A program made the position numbers and the translations under genes. The notes below the pieces were generated by a model. The model did not search any database. It saw only the letters and a list, made by a program, of their open reading frames with translations, and was not told where the DNA came from. This document shows positions 26,826 through 36,350 of a stretch of 64,000 nt of DNA, piece after piece. How positions within the stretch are numbered: position 1 is the first letter of the stretch; every line of letters starts with the position of its first letter. Source of the DNA: JANQPX01 sp050633905 (lineage in GTDB: Bacteria > Pseudomonadota > Alphaproteobacteria > Geminicoccales > Geminicoccaceae); assembly GCA_050633905.1 (NCBI GenBank), contig JBOEHJ010000055.1, positions 1 to 64,000 on the forward strand, in the 5' to 3' direction.

Positions 26826-27578
26826 ATGAACAGGATCGACTTGGAGGGCAAGCGTGCCGTCGTGACGGGAGGTGCTCAAGGTATCGGTCGCGCCATTGCC
26901 GAACGCTTTCTCGCATCCGGCGCCAGCGTCAGCCTTTGGGATCGGGACAAGGCCATGACGGATCAAACCCGAGACGAGCTTAGCGCCTCCGGCCAAGTCA
27001 TCAGCGTCCCCGTCGATCTTACCGATCTCACAGCCGTCGAAGCGGCAAGGGATACCACCAACGACGCACTCGGCGGCATAGACATACTGGTGAACAATGC
27101 CGGTATCGCTGGCCCCAACGCCAATCTTTGGGAATATCCCGCTGATGCCTGGCGGGAGGTGATCGACGTCGATCTGAACGGCGTCTTCTATTGCTGCCGC
27201 GCGGTCGTGCCTCAGATGATCGATCAGAACTACGGGCGTATCTGCTCGACCGCTTCCATCGCCGGCAAAGAAGGCAATCCGACGGCAAGCCCCTATGCAG
27301 CGGCCAAAGCCGGGGTCATCGCGCTTACCAAAGCACTCGGCAAGGAATTGTCGACCCATGATATCGCGGTCAACTGCATCACGCCGGCAGCCGCTAAGAC
27401 CCGCATCTTCGACCAGATCGATCAGAAATTCATCGATTACATGTTGAGCAAAATCCCACGCGGACGCTTCGTAACTGTCGAAGAGATCGCCTCGATGGTC
27501 ACCTGGATCGTGTCAGCCGAAAACTCTTTCACCACTGGCGCGGTCTTCGATCTCTCAGGAGGACGCGCAACATACTAA
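26826..27578 (+). CDS. Short-chain dehydrogenase/reductase, FabG-like
   Basis: SDR of 250 residues. Cofactor motif TGGAQGIG, Asp in SLWDRD after the second strand suggests NAD preference, NNAG, catalytic Ser in STASIAG and YAAAK. The C-terminal FDLSGGRATY is typical of sugar or hydroxyacid dehydrogenases. A good AAGGTGGAG ribosome site precedes the ATG. The stop codon is followed at once by a degenerate hairpin repeat. Confidence 0.9.
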   Translation: MNRIDLEGKRAVVTGGAQGIGRAIAERFLASGASVSLWDRDKAMTDQTRDELSASGQVISVPVDLTDLTAVEAARDTTNDALGGIDILVNNAGIAGPNANLWEYPADAWREVIDVDLNGVFYCCRAVVPQMIDQNYGRICSTASIAGKEGNPTASPYAAAKAGVIALTKALGKELSTHDIAVNCITPAAAKTRIFDQIDQKFIDYMLSKIPRGRFVTVEEIASMVTWIVSAENSFTTGAVFDLSGGRATY

Positions 27579-27605
27579 TGGTAAGACCATATCATCTGAT
27601 GCGCC
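27576..27605 (+). repeat. Degenerate hairpin repeat (after the SDR gene)
   Basis: From the SDR stop: ATGGT-AAG-ACCAT (27578-27590), then ATCATCTGATGC. The outer pair is A-T where other copies have G-C, so the stem is kept by a paired change. The distal box is not clear. Confidence 0.45.
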
Positions 27606-27920
27606 CGAAATCTTGTAACTAAGAACGAAATCAATGGGTTAACTTTCACGCAAATGGCTCTACTGATATGGTCACACCACCTGGGAAGGCGGCGCATCAT
27701 CGAATTTACCCATGGTTTAGACGTTGCTCTTAAAATGACGTTGTGAGCAGGCCGAAGCCAACCGGATCGGCCCCCGCCCAGGCGCCTGACAGTGACCTCT
27801 CACCAAGCGATATCGAGCCCGTTTTAACGCTTCCTTAACACGAAGCGGCGATAATTCCTGACATGACATCCAGACTGCTCGTGGAGCAGGGCTGCGAAGA
27901 CGTGAAAGGAGTTGGGCTGC
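27579..27920. other. Intergenic region with facing hairpins
   Basis: Holds the degenerate hairpin after the SDR stop and a second one at 27669-27679 read on the minus strand (TGGT-GTG-ACCA, followed by TATCA). Together they form a facing pair about 80 bases apart. No gene is seen in the rest. The ribosome site AAAGGAG of the next gene lies at about 27904-27910. Confidence 0.45.
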
Positions 27921-28313
27921 ATGGAACAGGCGATGACACGGACAGCTGAGCTGCCCGATCAGGAACCAATCAAGCGGTCGACGGCTGAAGCAGCGACCAG
28001 CCCAGCACCCAGATCCCGAGCAGACGAAGACAAACACCAATATGCAGGCCGTAACTGGACGTCCGAGCATCCCTTGAACATCCGGATGAGCATTCCACTC
28101 ATCTTTGGGCGTTACTATATCACCGTCGTTGCTGGCAAGGAGCGTCGGGCGCGAGCACGTCTTGCCCTGGACAAGCGCCAGAATCCGCTGGACACCCCGG
28201 GCAATGTCATTTTTCTTTTCTTCATCGGCTTGATTGCGACCGCGGGAAGCATCACGCTTGCCTATATGCTACTCGCGAATTTGATGGGCTGGTCCGGACG
28301 CTTGCTTCTCTAG
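27921..28313 (+). CDS. Small single-span membrane protein, unknown
   Basis: 130 residues from ATG at 27921, preceded by AAAGGAG. The first 55 residues are polar and probably disordered. A conserved-looking patch, IPLIFGRYYITVVAGKERR, precedes a basic stretch and one long hydrophobic segment near the C-terminus (GNVIFLFFIGLIATAGS onward). I have seen similar proteins in alphaproteobacteria but know no function. It stands alone. Confidence 0.75.
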   Translation: MEQAMTRTAELPDQEPIKRSTAEAATSPAPRSRADEDKHQYAGRNWTSEHPLNIRMSIPLIFGRYYITVVAGKERRARARLALDKRQNPLDTPGNVIFLFFIGLIATAGSITLAYMLLANLMGWSGRLLL

Positions 28314-28665
28314 GCAGAATGTCTACATCACTTTTTTTCCTGAGACTTGGTTCAAAAATCGATCCTCAACAGGTAGTTACATAGCGTTCTACGGACCATG
28401 CGTTAAGAAAATATGCTGCGGACATTCCACTAAGATCTCTTCCAATCCGTTGAAACTGGCACAGTCAGATCAGGAAATTCCTTGGAAGCAGCTGAACCAC
28501 GACGAGCATAAGCATCTCTTCTAGACGATTGATCCTGGTTGGACCCGGCAAATTACAGCTTCCTGAAAAAAACCCTCTCTTCTCTCCCTGGCCCTGCCGG
28601 GGGTCGTCTCGCCTTCTAAGATCGTGTAGGTCGTACCGCGTCGGAACATAAAGACGCGGAAATCT
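28314..28665. other. Intergenic region, nothing definite
   Basis: About 350 bases upstream of the glycosylation operon. A T run at 28330-28337 has no stem before it. I see no gene or operator; the promoter of the next operon is expected here. Confidence 0.5.
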
Positions 28666-30276
28666 ATGCAAGACCAGGCAAGATCTTGGGCTTTGACCGG
28701 CCGGACAGGCAACGGGGTCGGCAAGGCTGACGCCGATGCACCGCATGCTTGGCTAAGCCAAGCATCCACAGTCTTTAGCCTCATTGCCGCTTATCTCGCC
28801 CTGCATTTCGTCCTGCGGCTATCGCTTAGCCCAAGTCTTGGCATTGATGATGCCGAGCAAGTCCTGTTCGCCCAGCAATGGGCGCCAGGCTACCGTTTTC
28901 GCCAGCCGCCCCTTTTCACCTGGCTCCTTGTCCCCGTCATCGACGTTGTCGGGCCCGGTGTCTTGGCGGTCAGCATCGTCCGCTACACGCTCCTCGCCAT
29001 TACCTACGGGCTTCTCTATCTAACAGCGTGCCATTGGATCGTTGATCGCCGCTTGGCGGCACTTGCGGCCTTCTCCTTCTCCTCGATCTATGTCTTTGCC
29101 TATTATGCCCATCACGATCTGACCCACACCACCATGCTGGCGGCGATAATCGCCGCCACGCTCTATACCTTCACCCAGCTCACACGCCGCCCAACGATCC
29201 AGCACTACTTGCTGCTCGGCCTCTGCTTTGGCCTCGGCATGCTCGCCAAGTGGAATTTTGTGATGCTGGCGGTCGGCCTTCCGCTGACCTGCCTCTTTTT
29301 TTATGCCTATCGGCCATTAGTTTTGACATGGAAGAGCCTGTTGATAGTCGCCGTCATGGCAGCGATTGTCAGCCCAACGGCCCTTTGGATGTTTAACCTC
29401 GGACAATCGGCTATTGGTGTCTCAGATGAGATTCTAGGCGGCACCAGCGATCTCAGCCGATGGGCGTTGACGATCAACGGCGGTCAGGCGCTCATCACCT
29501 CGATCGCCCTGTTTCCCCTGCCTTTCCTGGTGATTTTCCTCCTAGCGTTTGGCAAGGCTGTCATCCCTGCCCGTCTGGACAAGCAGCCCCGAGACGGGGT
29601 CGCCCCCAATCCGAATTTTCTCGGCTGGCTGATGATCGTGATCCTCAGCCTGCATGCCCTTCTCATCCCCCTTTTCGGCGCCGTGACCTTCACCGAAAGG
29701 TGGATGCACACAGCCCTCATGATCCTGCCACTTTTCCTGTTCGCGATCCTGGCGAAACATTCGCCAAGCAGCCGTAGCCTGTCATTCTATCTGGCCATGA
29801 TCGCCATTTTGGTTGCCGTCGTGGTCGGTGCGCGGCTATACCGCTACATAGAAGGAGCGGATACTTGTGGAAAATGTCGAGAATTCGCACCGTTTTCGAT
29901 CCTTGCCGACGATCTTCGCGGTGTGGGCTTTACGTCCGGTATGATCATCGCAGATGGCATGCATATGGGAGGTAATCTCAAGATGGCCTTTCCTGAAAGC
30001 CTAGTGATCGATGCCACTTTTCCGGCTGCCCTTTGGCCAAACTCGTCAAACCTAGGCCAGACAAGTGGTATGTGCCTTCTTGTTTGGCGCGATGATCAGC
30101 CCAATGCTAAGATGAGACGCGACAAGATCAAGCGCTACGCCGAGACCGAATATGGCGTGCCGGCGACCACAAGAGGGAAGACCGGACGCCTCAAAGCACC
30201 GCTCTATCGCTCGACAAGCCGACAATACACGCTTGGCTTTGAGCTTATCCAGGAGAATGCCGGTGGCTGCCGCTAA
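28666..30276 (+). CDS. Glycosyltransferase family 39/ArnT-like membrane protein
   Basis: Polytopic inner-membrane protein of 536 residues with about ten hydrophobic segments and a C-terminal periplasmic part. The first large loop has the acidic signature DDAEQ and FRQPPLFTW, typical of the PMT/ArnT superfamily that uses polyprenyl-phosphate sugars. It would move a sugar from the lipid carrier to a periplasmic target. The C-terminal domain holds a CGKC pair. The next gene overlaps its end by 20 bases and makes the lipid-linked sugar, so the two work together. Confidence 0.85.
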   Translation: MQDQARSWALTGRTGNGVGKADADAPHAWLSQASTVFSLIAAYLALHFVLRLSLSPSLGIDDAEQVLFAQQWAPGYRFRQPPLFTWLLVPVIDVVGPGVLAVSIVRYTLLAITYGLLYLTACHWIVDRRLAALAAFSFSSIYVFAYYAHHDLTHTTMLAAIIAATLYTFTQLTRRPTIQHYLLLGLCFGLGMLAKWNFVMLAVGLPLTCLFFYAYRPLVLTWKSLLIVAVMAAIVSPTALWMFNLGQSAIGVSDEILGGTSDLSRWALTINGGQALITSIALFPLPFLVIFLLAFGKAVIPARLDKQPRDGVAPNPNFLGWLMIVILSLHALLIPLFGAVTFTERWMHTALMILPLFLFAILAKHSPSSRSLSFYLAMIAILVAVVVGARLYRYIEGADTCGKCREFAPFSILADDLRGVGFTSGMIIADGMHMGGNLKMAFPESLVIDATFPAALWPNSSNLGQTSGMCLLVWRDDQPNAKMRRDKIKRYAETEYGVPATTRGKTGRLKAPLYRSTSRQYTLGFELIQENAGGCR

Positions 30277-31279
30277 CGCCCCGAAGGTCATCTCGAACGG
30301 CAATTGGAACCATCTCACCGAAGGTCAAAAGGCCAAGGTCAGCATTGTGGTACCCGTCTTTGAGGAGCATGAGTCTCTACCCCTCCTCACGGATCAGATC
30401 CTCGCTGTCGCCCGTGATCATGATGTCGGCTTGTCCGAGCTGATTTTTATCGATGACGGCAGCAGGGATGGGTCTTGGCCCGTGCTCGAGAAGCTCGCCG
30501 CCAAGCATGATCTGATCACGGCGATCCGTCTGCGTCGCAATTTCGGCAAAGCAACGGCCCTGAATATCGGGATCGAAGCCGCGATCGGCGATATCATCGT
30601 GACCATGGATGCGGATCTTCAGGATGATCCGGCCGAATTACCGCGCCTGATCGAAACAATGAACAACGGCTATGACTTAGTTTCGGGATGGCGTGCGCAT
30701 CGCAATGATCCGATGTCGAAGACATGGCCGTCCTGGCTCTACAACAAAGTCACAAGCTGGCTTTCCGGCATCCAGCTGCACGACTTCAATTGCGGCTACA
30801 AAGCTTATCGCCGCGAAGTGTTCGATAGCGTCGACCTCTATGGCGAGATGCACCGCTATGTACCGGTCCTCGCCCATTCCCTGGGCTTCAAGGTCGGCGA
30901 AGTGCCGGTCGAACATCACGCCAGGCAGTATGGCCAATCGAAATATGGCTTTAAGCGCTATCTTCGCGGCTTCTTGGATCTGCTAACGGTGCTCACGATC
31001 ACCCGTTATGCGCGAACACCGGGCCATCTCTTCGGCATGATCGGCATTGCGCTTTTGACCTTGGGTGTCATCACACTCGGTTATCTCTCCGGCCTGAAGT
31101 TCCTGACAGGTGCGAGCATCGGCGGCAGACCCATGCTGCTCTTCGGCGGCCTCGCGGTGGTCATCGGCGTGCAGATCATGCTGTTCGGCCTCTTGAGTGA
31201 AATGATTAACTCCCATACGGCAGGTCTCGAGCCCAAGGTCTTGATCACAGAAAAGATCACCGGACGCAAAACTGGCTAA
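30257..31279 (+). CDS. GT2 glycosyltransferase making polyprenyl-phosphate sugar
   Basis: GtrB/DPM1-like enzyme, 340 residues from ATG at 30257. The GT2 domain has VSIVVPVFEEHESL, FIDDGSRDGS and MDADLQDDP, with a DFNCGYKAYRR segment. Two hydrophobic segments at about 255-320 anchor it in the membrane. It transfers a sugar from a nucleotide donor to polyprenyl phosphate on the cytoplasmic side, feeding the ArnT-like neighbour. The start just after AGGAG is close, so translation coupling with the upstream gene is likely. Confidence 0.9.
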   Translation: MPVAAANAPKVISNGNWNHLTEGQKAKVSIVVPVFEEHESLPLLTDQILAVARDHDVGLSELIFIDDGSRDGSWPVLEKLAAKHDLITAIRLRRNFGKATALNIGIEAAIGDIIVTMDADLQDDPAELPRLIETMNNGYDLVSGWRAHRNDPMSKTWPSWLYNKVTSWLSGIQLHDFNCGYKAYRREVFDSVDLYGEMHRYVPVLAHSLGFKVGEVPVEHHARQYGQSKYGFKRYLRGFLDLLTVLTITRYARTPGHLFGMIGIALLTLGVITLGYLSGLKFLTGASIGGRPMLLFGGLAVVIGVQIMLFGLLSEMINSHTAGLEPKVLITEKITGRKTG

Positions 31280-31285
31280 GGACCC

Positions 31286-32263
31286 TTGCACAGCATTGCT
31301 GCGAAGAGGCTGATCTCCGCCGTTCTTGCGCTCGTCATCACGAGCTTTACGCTCTGGTGGCTACTTCACGACGGCGCTGGGCAAGCCTTGCTCGCAGCCC
31401 TCTGGAAGGCTGATTTCCGGTTTCTGGCGTTGGCCGCCTGCCTCGCCATCCTCATTCAGATGATCAGAGCCTGGCGCTTTGCCATTCTCGCCAATGGCAA
31501 GGCGACCTTGCCGTCTTGGATCATGATCGGCATCGCAACGCGCTTGATCTTGTTGAACTTCATGCTGCCCTTCAAGCTCGGCGAACTCGGCTTTCCCGTG
31601 ATGATGAAACGCAGTTTCGGCACCCCTTTCGCAGAAGGCGCTGGCATCTTGATCTTAAGCCGACTGTTGGATTTTTCCGTCGTCACGGCCATTCTCCTGC
31701 TGACCGGCGCCTATCTACTGACACCGCCCGTCATCGGCTGGAGTCGAGAGTTGGTTGCTTGCATGGGCATCGCAATCCTGATCCTACCCATCTTGCTCAT
31801 CGGCTGGGCCGCCGATCTTCGCCGCCTTGCAAGACCTTGGCCGAGGATCGAGCGTCTTACTGAGAAAATGAGCGTCGGCGCCCTGATGGCTCGCCCTGCA
31901 GTTCTGCGTTCGCTGGTTTTTGGCCTGACCTGCCTGATCTGGTCGATCCACGCCCTGATCGCTTTTCTAACCGCTGCCTCAATTCAAGCCGGTATCGGCT
32001 TTCTGCCGCTGGCGATGGCAAGTGCAGCGAGCAATCTCGCCTTTGCGCTTCCCATCAGCGGCATTGCCGGGCTTGGACCACCACAAGCCGCTTGGGCAAG
32101 CGTGCTCAATCTTTCCGATGTCGGTTGGACATCGGCCATTACCACCGCTTTGCTTTGCCACGGCCTCCTCTTGATCACGATATCGACATGGGGCGTGCTC
32201 GGTTATCTGCAAGCGGCGATCAGGCCGAAGAATTACTCGTCCCTGGATAAACGCCATCCATAA
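31286..32263 (+). CDS. Flippase-like membrane protein (LPG synthase TM region family)
   Basis: Inner-membrane protein of 325 residues with about eight hydrophobic segments, of the UPF0104/AglD2-type family related to the membrane part of lysylphosphatidylglycerol synthase. Landmarks are RAWRFAIL, PFKLGELGFPVMM and PISGIAGLGPPQAAWA. TTG at 31286 follows the previous stop by six bases. In this operon it may flip or handle the lipid-linked sugar; that is inferred from position. Confidence 0.82.
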   Translation: MHSIAAKRLISAVLALVITSFTLWWLLHDGAGQALLAALWKADFRFLALAACLAILIQMIRAWRFAILANGKATLPSWIMIGIATRLILLNFMLPFKLGELGFPVMMKRSFGTPFAEGAGILILSRLLDFSVVTAILLLTGAYLLTPPVIGWSRELVACMGIAILILPILLIGWAADLRRLARPWPRIERLTEKMSVGALMARPAVLRSLVFGLTCLIWSIHALIAFLTAASIQAGIGFLPLAMASAASNLAFALPISGIAGLGPPQAAWASVLNLSDVGWTSAITTALLCHGLLLITISTWGVLGYLQAAIRPKNYSSLDKRHP

Positions 32264-32371
32264 CCGGCAATATGGTATAGCCGATGGGATGAAGCTCACT
32301 TAAAGCCTGAATTCCATGATAAGTCTCCTCCACGATCTGGAACTCGGCGCTAGCCAACCAACATAAGACGG

Positions 32372-33145
32372 ATGAGTGATAAACCGACGAAAACAGGACG
32401 AACCGGCACCGATAGCACCTTAACGGGTCAAAAAACGGCCGGAAAAAAGGCAGACCTGCCGAGCAACCGTTCCAGGCAGGACAGCGTCCAGGCGTTTTTG
32501 AGCCAGGTTGCCAAGACACCGCCGCCACCACCCGGTAGTGCGCGTGGTCGGTTGATCTTTGCGATGGATGCGACAGCGTCCCGCGAGCCGAGCTGGGATC
32601 AGGCCTGTCAGGTCCAAGGTCAGATGTTCTTGGAAACGGCGGCCCTTGGCGGGTTGGATGTACAATTGATGTATTATCGCGGTTTCGCGGAATGCAAGGC
32701 TAGCCGCTGGGTCGATAACCCGAGCGATCTTGTGACCTTGATGACCTCCGTCTCGTGCTTGGCCGGCCAAACGAAAGTGCAACGCATCTTGCAGCATGCG
32801 ATCAAGGAAACCAATCGAAAACGCGTTGCCGCCTTGGTCTTCGTCGGCGACGCCTTTGAGGAGGATCTGGATGCGATCGGCCAGATTGCCGGACAGCTCG
32901 GCCTGCTCGGGGTACGCGCCTTCATGTTCCAAGAGGGGCACAAACCTGAAGCAGAGCGCGCCTTCAGACATATCGCACAATTGACCAAGGGGGCTCATTG
33001 CCGCTTTGATTCCAATAGTCCTGATCAGCTACGCGAGCTCTTGGGCGCTGTCGCCGCTTACGCTGCCGGTGGAAGAAAGGCGCTCGCAGACCTGTCAAAA
33101 CGATCAAGTCAATCGGTTAAGCTGATCGCCAGCCAGGTCGACTAG
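32372..33145 (+). CDS. von Willebrand factor A-like domain protein
   Basis: 257 residues, cytoplasmic. The first 50 residues are Lys/Thr/Pro-rich and disordered with a run of five prolines. The VWA fold follows, with a metal-site motif FAMDATASRE (D-x-T-x-S in MIDAS position) and the strand ALVFVGDAFEED. It probably binds a partner through a metal ion. Five bases separate it from the J-domain gene, so the two are made together. Confidence 0.8.
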   Translation: MSDKPTKTGRTGTDSTLTGQKTAGKKADLPSNRSRQDSVQAFLSQVAKTPPPPPGSARGRLIFAMDATASREPSWDQACQVQGQMFLETAALGGLDVQLMYYRGFAECKASRWVDNPSDLVTLMTSVSCLAGQTKVQRILQHAIKETNRKRVAALVFVGDAFEEDLDAIGQIAGQLGLLGVRAFMFQEGHKPEAERAFRHIAQLTKGAHCRFDSNSPDQLRELLGAVAAYAAGGRKALADLSKRSSQSVKLIASQVD

Positions 33146-33149
33146 ATCG

Positions 33150-33890
33150 ATGAACCTGTTTCTAGCAAGCACGCTGCTGCTCCTTATCCTTGGCCTTTGC
33201 CTTTACGTCTTCGTCAGGGTCAACCCGGCAACGCTGGCAAGCGCCATTCGAGCATTCACGACAACCTTCGCTATCCTCGCCGGCACCGGCCTGTTGCTTG
33301 CCGGCCGCATCGGTCTTGCTATGATCACCATCAGCGCTGCAATCATGGCTTTGCGCGCCTTTCGAACGTCGGGTGCGCCGCGCAAGAGATGGACTGGATC
33401 TGGCCCGTCGTCATTTGGGCAAGGCCAGCCCGGCAAGACATCGGAAGTCGTCACAGAGATGCTTGCTATGACGCTGGACCATCAGACCGGCGATCTTGAC
33501 GGCGAGGTGCTAAAGGGGTCATTTGCGGGCCGCACCCTTGTGTCGCTCGGGCTGCAAGACCTGCTGCGGCTCCTACTCGAATGCCGGCGGGATGACCCGC
33601 AATCCGTACCGCTTTTGGAAACCTATCTCGACCGGCAACAGCCGGATTGGCGCCTGCATGCCGACGAGGATCGAACCAGTGACGATGCCTATGGTCGTCA
33701 TCCAACATCGCATGAGACCATGGATCGAGCGACAGCCTGCTCAATTCTCAATGTGTCGCCGACGGCTGGTGTCGATGAGATCAAGAATGCCCATCGTCAA
33801 CTGATGAACAAACTCCATCCCGATCATGGTGGCTCAAGCTATCTCGCAGCACAGTTGAATCAGGCGAAGGATGTTCTATTGAAACGTTAG
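33150..33890 (+). CDS. Membrane-anchored J-domain protein
   Basis: 246 residues. Two N-terminal hydrophobic segments (3-22 and about 38-68) anchor it; a helical middle and a linker follow. The last 60 residues are a J domain with the HPD motif in MNKLHPDHGG, which in this family stimulates DnaK-type ATPase. The layout, anchor first and J domain last, resembles Tim14 or DjlA types. With the VWA protein it may recruit a chaperone to one complex at the membrane. Confidence 0.88.
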   Translation: MNLFLASTLLLLILGLCLYVFVRVNPATLASAIRAFTTTFAILAGTGLLLAGRIGLAMITISAAIMALRAFRTSGAPRKRWTGSGPSSFGQGQPGKTSEVVTEMLAMTLDHQTGDLDGEVLKGSFAGRTLVSLGLQDLLRLLLECRRDDPQSVPLLETYLDRQQPDWRLHADEDRTSDDAYGRHPTSHETMDRATACSILNVSPTAGVDEIKNAHRQLMNKLHPDHGGSSYLAAQLNQAKDVLLKR

Positions 33891-34089
33891 AGTCTGTGTT
33901 TGCTGGCTGTAACTTGTCTTTTTCTGATCTTCATTATTGAAATCTTAACCCTTAAGGAGATATGACCAAACGGTCTGCGTCACTTCGCCCTTAACCTTAC
34001 GTAGGGATGCCTCTGGCAGAGAAACCGCTAAAAGTGATATGTCGCGCTTTCATAAATCATTCGCCTGAAATCAAGTTGGGATCCCTGTT

Positions 34090-34950
34090 GTGATTCGGAA
34101 AGCTGTCTTTCCTGTGGCCGGTCTTGGCACGAGGATGCTACCGGCTACCAAAGCCATTCCAAAAGAAATGCTTACCGTCGTCGATAAGCCGATCATTCAA
34201 TATGCCCTCGAGGAGGCACGCGCCGCCGGCATCGAACAGTTCATCTTTGTCACCGGCCGGGGCAAGTCCTCGATCGAGGATCATTTCGATCACAGCTATG
34301 AACTCGATGATACGCTTGAGATGAAAGGCAAGAAGGCGGAGTTGGAAGCGATTTCGAGCTGGCTGCCGAAGCCTGGAGAACTCAGCTACACACGTCAGCA
34401 AAAGCCGCTCGGCCTTGGCCATGCCGTCTGGTGCGCACGTGACCTAGTGGGCGATGAGCCCTTTGCCGTGTTGCTGGTCGACGAGCTGCTGCAAAACGAT
34501 CCTCCTTGCCTAAAGGAAATGGTCGATTTGCATCATGAAACTAGAGGCAACGTGGTTTCCGTCATGGAAGTGCCAAAGGATCATACCAACCGTTACGGCA
34601 TTCTTAAAACCGGCCATGATGACGGTCGTATTGTCGAAACCAAGGGAATGGTTGAAAAGCCGGCGCCAGAAAAGGCGCCATCAAACTTGGCCTTGATCGG
34701 ACGGTATATCCTCCTTCCCGAGGTCTTTGACCACCTCGCCAAGCAGGAAACCGGTGCCGGCGGCGAGATCCAGCTGACGGATGCCATGGCGAAGATGTTA
34801 GGCGAAACGCCGTTTCACGGCCTACGGTACACAGGACAACGATTTGATTGCGGCTCTAGGTTGGGCTATCTAGAGGCCATCGTCGCCAATGCGATGGCGA
34901 GACCAGAGCTGCGATCTGGCATGGCCAGCATTCTCCAACAATATGCGTGA
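34090..34950 (+). CDS. galU: UTP-glucose-1-phosphate uridylyltransferase
   Basis: 286 residues, normal GalU size. The nucleotide-binding start FPVAGLGTRMLPATKAIPKEML, the VLLVDELL metal region and the C-terminal GYLEAIVANA are all typical. It makes UDP-glucose in the cytoplasm. The start is GTG at 34090. The ugd gene follows 56 bases later and uses its product. Confidence 0.95.
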   Translation: MIRKAVFPVAGLGTRMLPATKAIPKEMLTVVDKPIIQYALEEARAAGIEQFIFVTGRGKSSIEDHFDHSYELDDTLEMKGKKAELEAISSWLPKPGELSYTRQQKPLGLGHAVWCARDLVGDEPFAVLLVDELLQNDPPCLKEMVDLHHETRGNVVSVMEVPKDHTNRYGILKTGHDDGRIVETKGMVEKPAPEKAPSNLALIGRYILLPEVFDHLAKQETGAGGEIQLTDAMAKMLGETPFHGLRYTGQRFDCGSRLGYLEAIVANAMARPELRSGMASILQQYA

Positions 34951-35006
34951 CAGGGCTGCCATTACGCTGTCTGCCGCAGAAATCCTCTGAACAAGGAAGG
35001 TACATT

Positions 35007-36350
35007 ATGGGTATTGCAATGATCGGGACCGGTTATGTCGGCTTGGTTTCGGCTGCCTGTTTCGCGGAATTCGGTATCGACGTCATCGCTGTTGATAAAG
35101 ACCAAAAGAAGATTGAAGGCCTGTGGGACGGCAAGATTCCGATCTACGAGCCCGGTTTGGACGACCTGGTAAAGCGCAATGTCGAAGCGAATCGCCTTAA
35201 ATTCACCACCGATCTTGCCAATGCGGTTCAAGATGTCGATGCGGTTTTCATCGCCGTCGGCACACCATCCAGACGCGGTGACGGTCACGCAGATCTGACC
35301 TATTTGTTTGCCGCTGCCGAAGAAATCGCTAAGGGCCTGACCAAGGAAACGGTGGTGGTGACGAAGTCCACCGTGCCTGTCGGCACCGGCGATAAGCTGC
35401 GCAAACTGTTCGCCCAGACCCGCCCGGACCTCAAGATCCATGTTGCCTCGAACCCGGAGTTCCTGCGCGAAGGCTCGGCCATCGAAGATTTCATGCGCCC
35501 GGACCGGGTCGTGGTCGGTGTGGAAAGCGAACATGCCAAGCAGGTCATGGAGCGGATCTACCGACCGCTCAATCTGCTTAAAACGCCGATCCTCGTGACG
35601 GAGATCGAAACCGCTGAGCTGATCAAATACGCCACGAACAGCTTTCTTGCGACCAAGATCACATTCATCAACGAGATGGCGGATCTTTGCGAGAAGGTCG
35701 GCGCCGACGTTCAGGTCGTCGCGCGCGGCCTCGGTCTCGATGGTCGTATCGGCCCGAAATTTCTGCATCCTGGCCCAGGCTATGGCGGATCCTGCTTCCC
35801 CAAGGACACGGCAGCCCTCCTCAGGATTGCCGAGGAGGCCAATGTTCCCATGCGCATCGTGGAAAGCGTTGTCTCGGTCAACGACGGCAGAAAACGCAAT
35901 ATGGTCCGCAAGATCACCCAGGCATGTGGCGGATCGGTTCGCGGCCAAACGATTGGTGTCCTGGGCGTTGCGTTCAAGCCCAACACTGACGACGTCAGGG
36001 ACAGCCCGGCCTTGGTCATCATCCCCGCCCTTCAGGCGGAAGGGGCCACGGTCAAGGTCTACGATCCCGAGGGGATGGAGATGGCCAAGCCCGACCTTCC
36101 CGGCGTCGTTTGGTGCAACGATACCTACGAGGCGATTGACGGTGCCGATGCCATGGTGGTTCTAACTGAATGGAATGTCTTCCGTGGCATTGACTTGGAG
36201 CGGGCAAAATCGCTTCTGCGCCAGCCTTTGGTCGTCGACCTCCGCAATGTTTATGATGCGGGCGATATGATCGAGCAGGGCTTTCGCTATATCAGTATCG
36301 GGCGCCAGGAAGTCGATGGCACCGCCGCTGATAAGGAACAAGCTGCATGA
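35007..36350 (+). CDS. ugd: UDP-glucose 6-dehydrogenase
   Basis: 447 residues from ATG at 35007, which has AAGGAAGG six bases upstream. NAD-binding IGTGYVGLVSAACFAEFG, catalytic Cys in GPGYGGSCFPKDT and the Lys of EFLREGSAIEDF-type region are present. It oxidises UDP-glucose to UDP-glucuronate for polysaccharide synthesis. It overlaps the following mutase gene by four bases. Confidence 0.96.
   Translation: MGIAMIGTGYVGLVSAACFAEFGIDVIAVDKDQKKIEGLWDGKIPIYEPGLDDLVKRNVEANRLKFTTDLANAVQDVDAVFIAVGTPSRRGDGHADLTYLFAAAEEIAKGLTKETVVVTKSTVPVGTGDKLRKLFAQTRPDLKIHVASNPEFLREGSAIEDFMRPDRVVVGVESEHAKQVMERIYRPLNLLKTPILVTEIETAELIKYATNSFLATKITFINEMADLCEKVGADVQVVARGLGLDGRIGPKFLHPGPGYGGSCFPKDTAALLRIAEEANVPMRIVESVVSVNDGRKRNMVRKITQACGGSVRGQTIGVLGVAFKPNTDDVRDSPALVIIPALQAEGATVKVYDPEGMEMAKPDLPGVVWCNDTYEAIDGADAMVVLTEWNVFRGIDLERAKSLLRQPLVVDLRNVYDAGDMIEQGFRYISIGRQEVDGTAADKEQAA

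Noticed and set aside
34962..35948. A 328-codon minus-strand frame opposite ugd
   Set aside because: Antisense shadow of a clearly recognised dehydrogenase gene.
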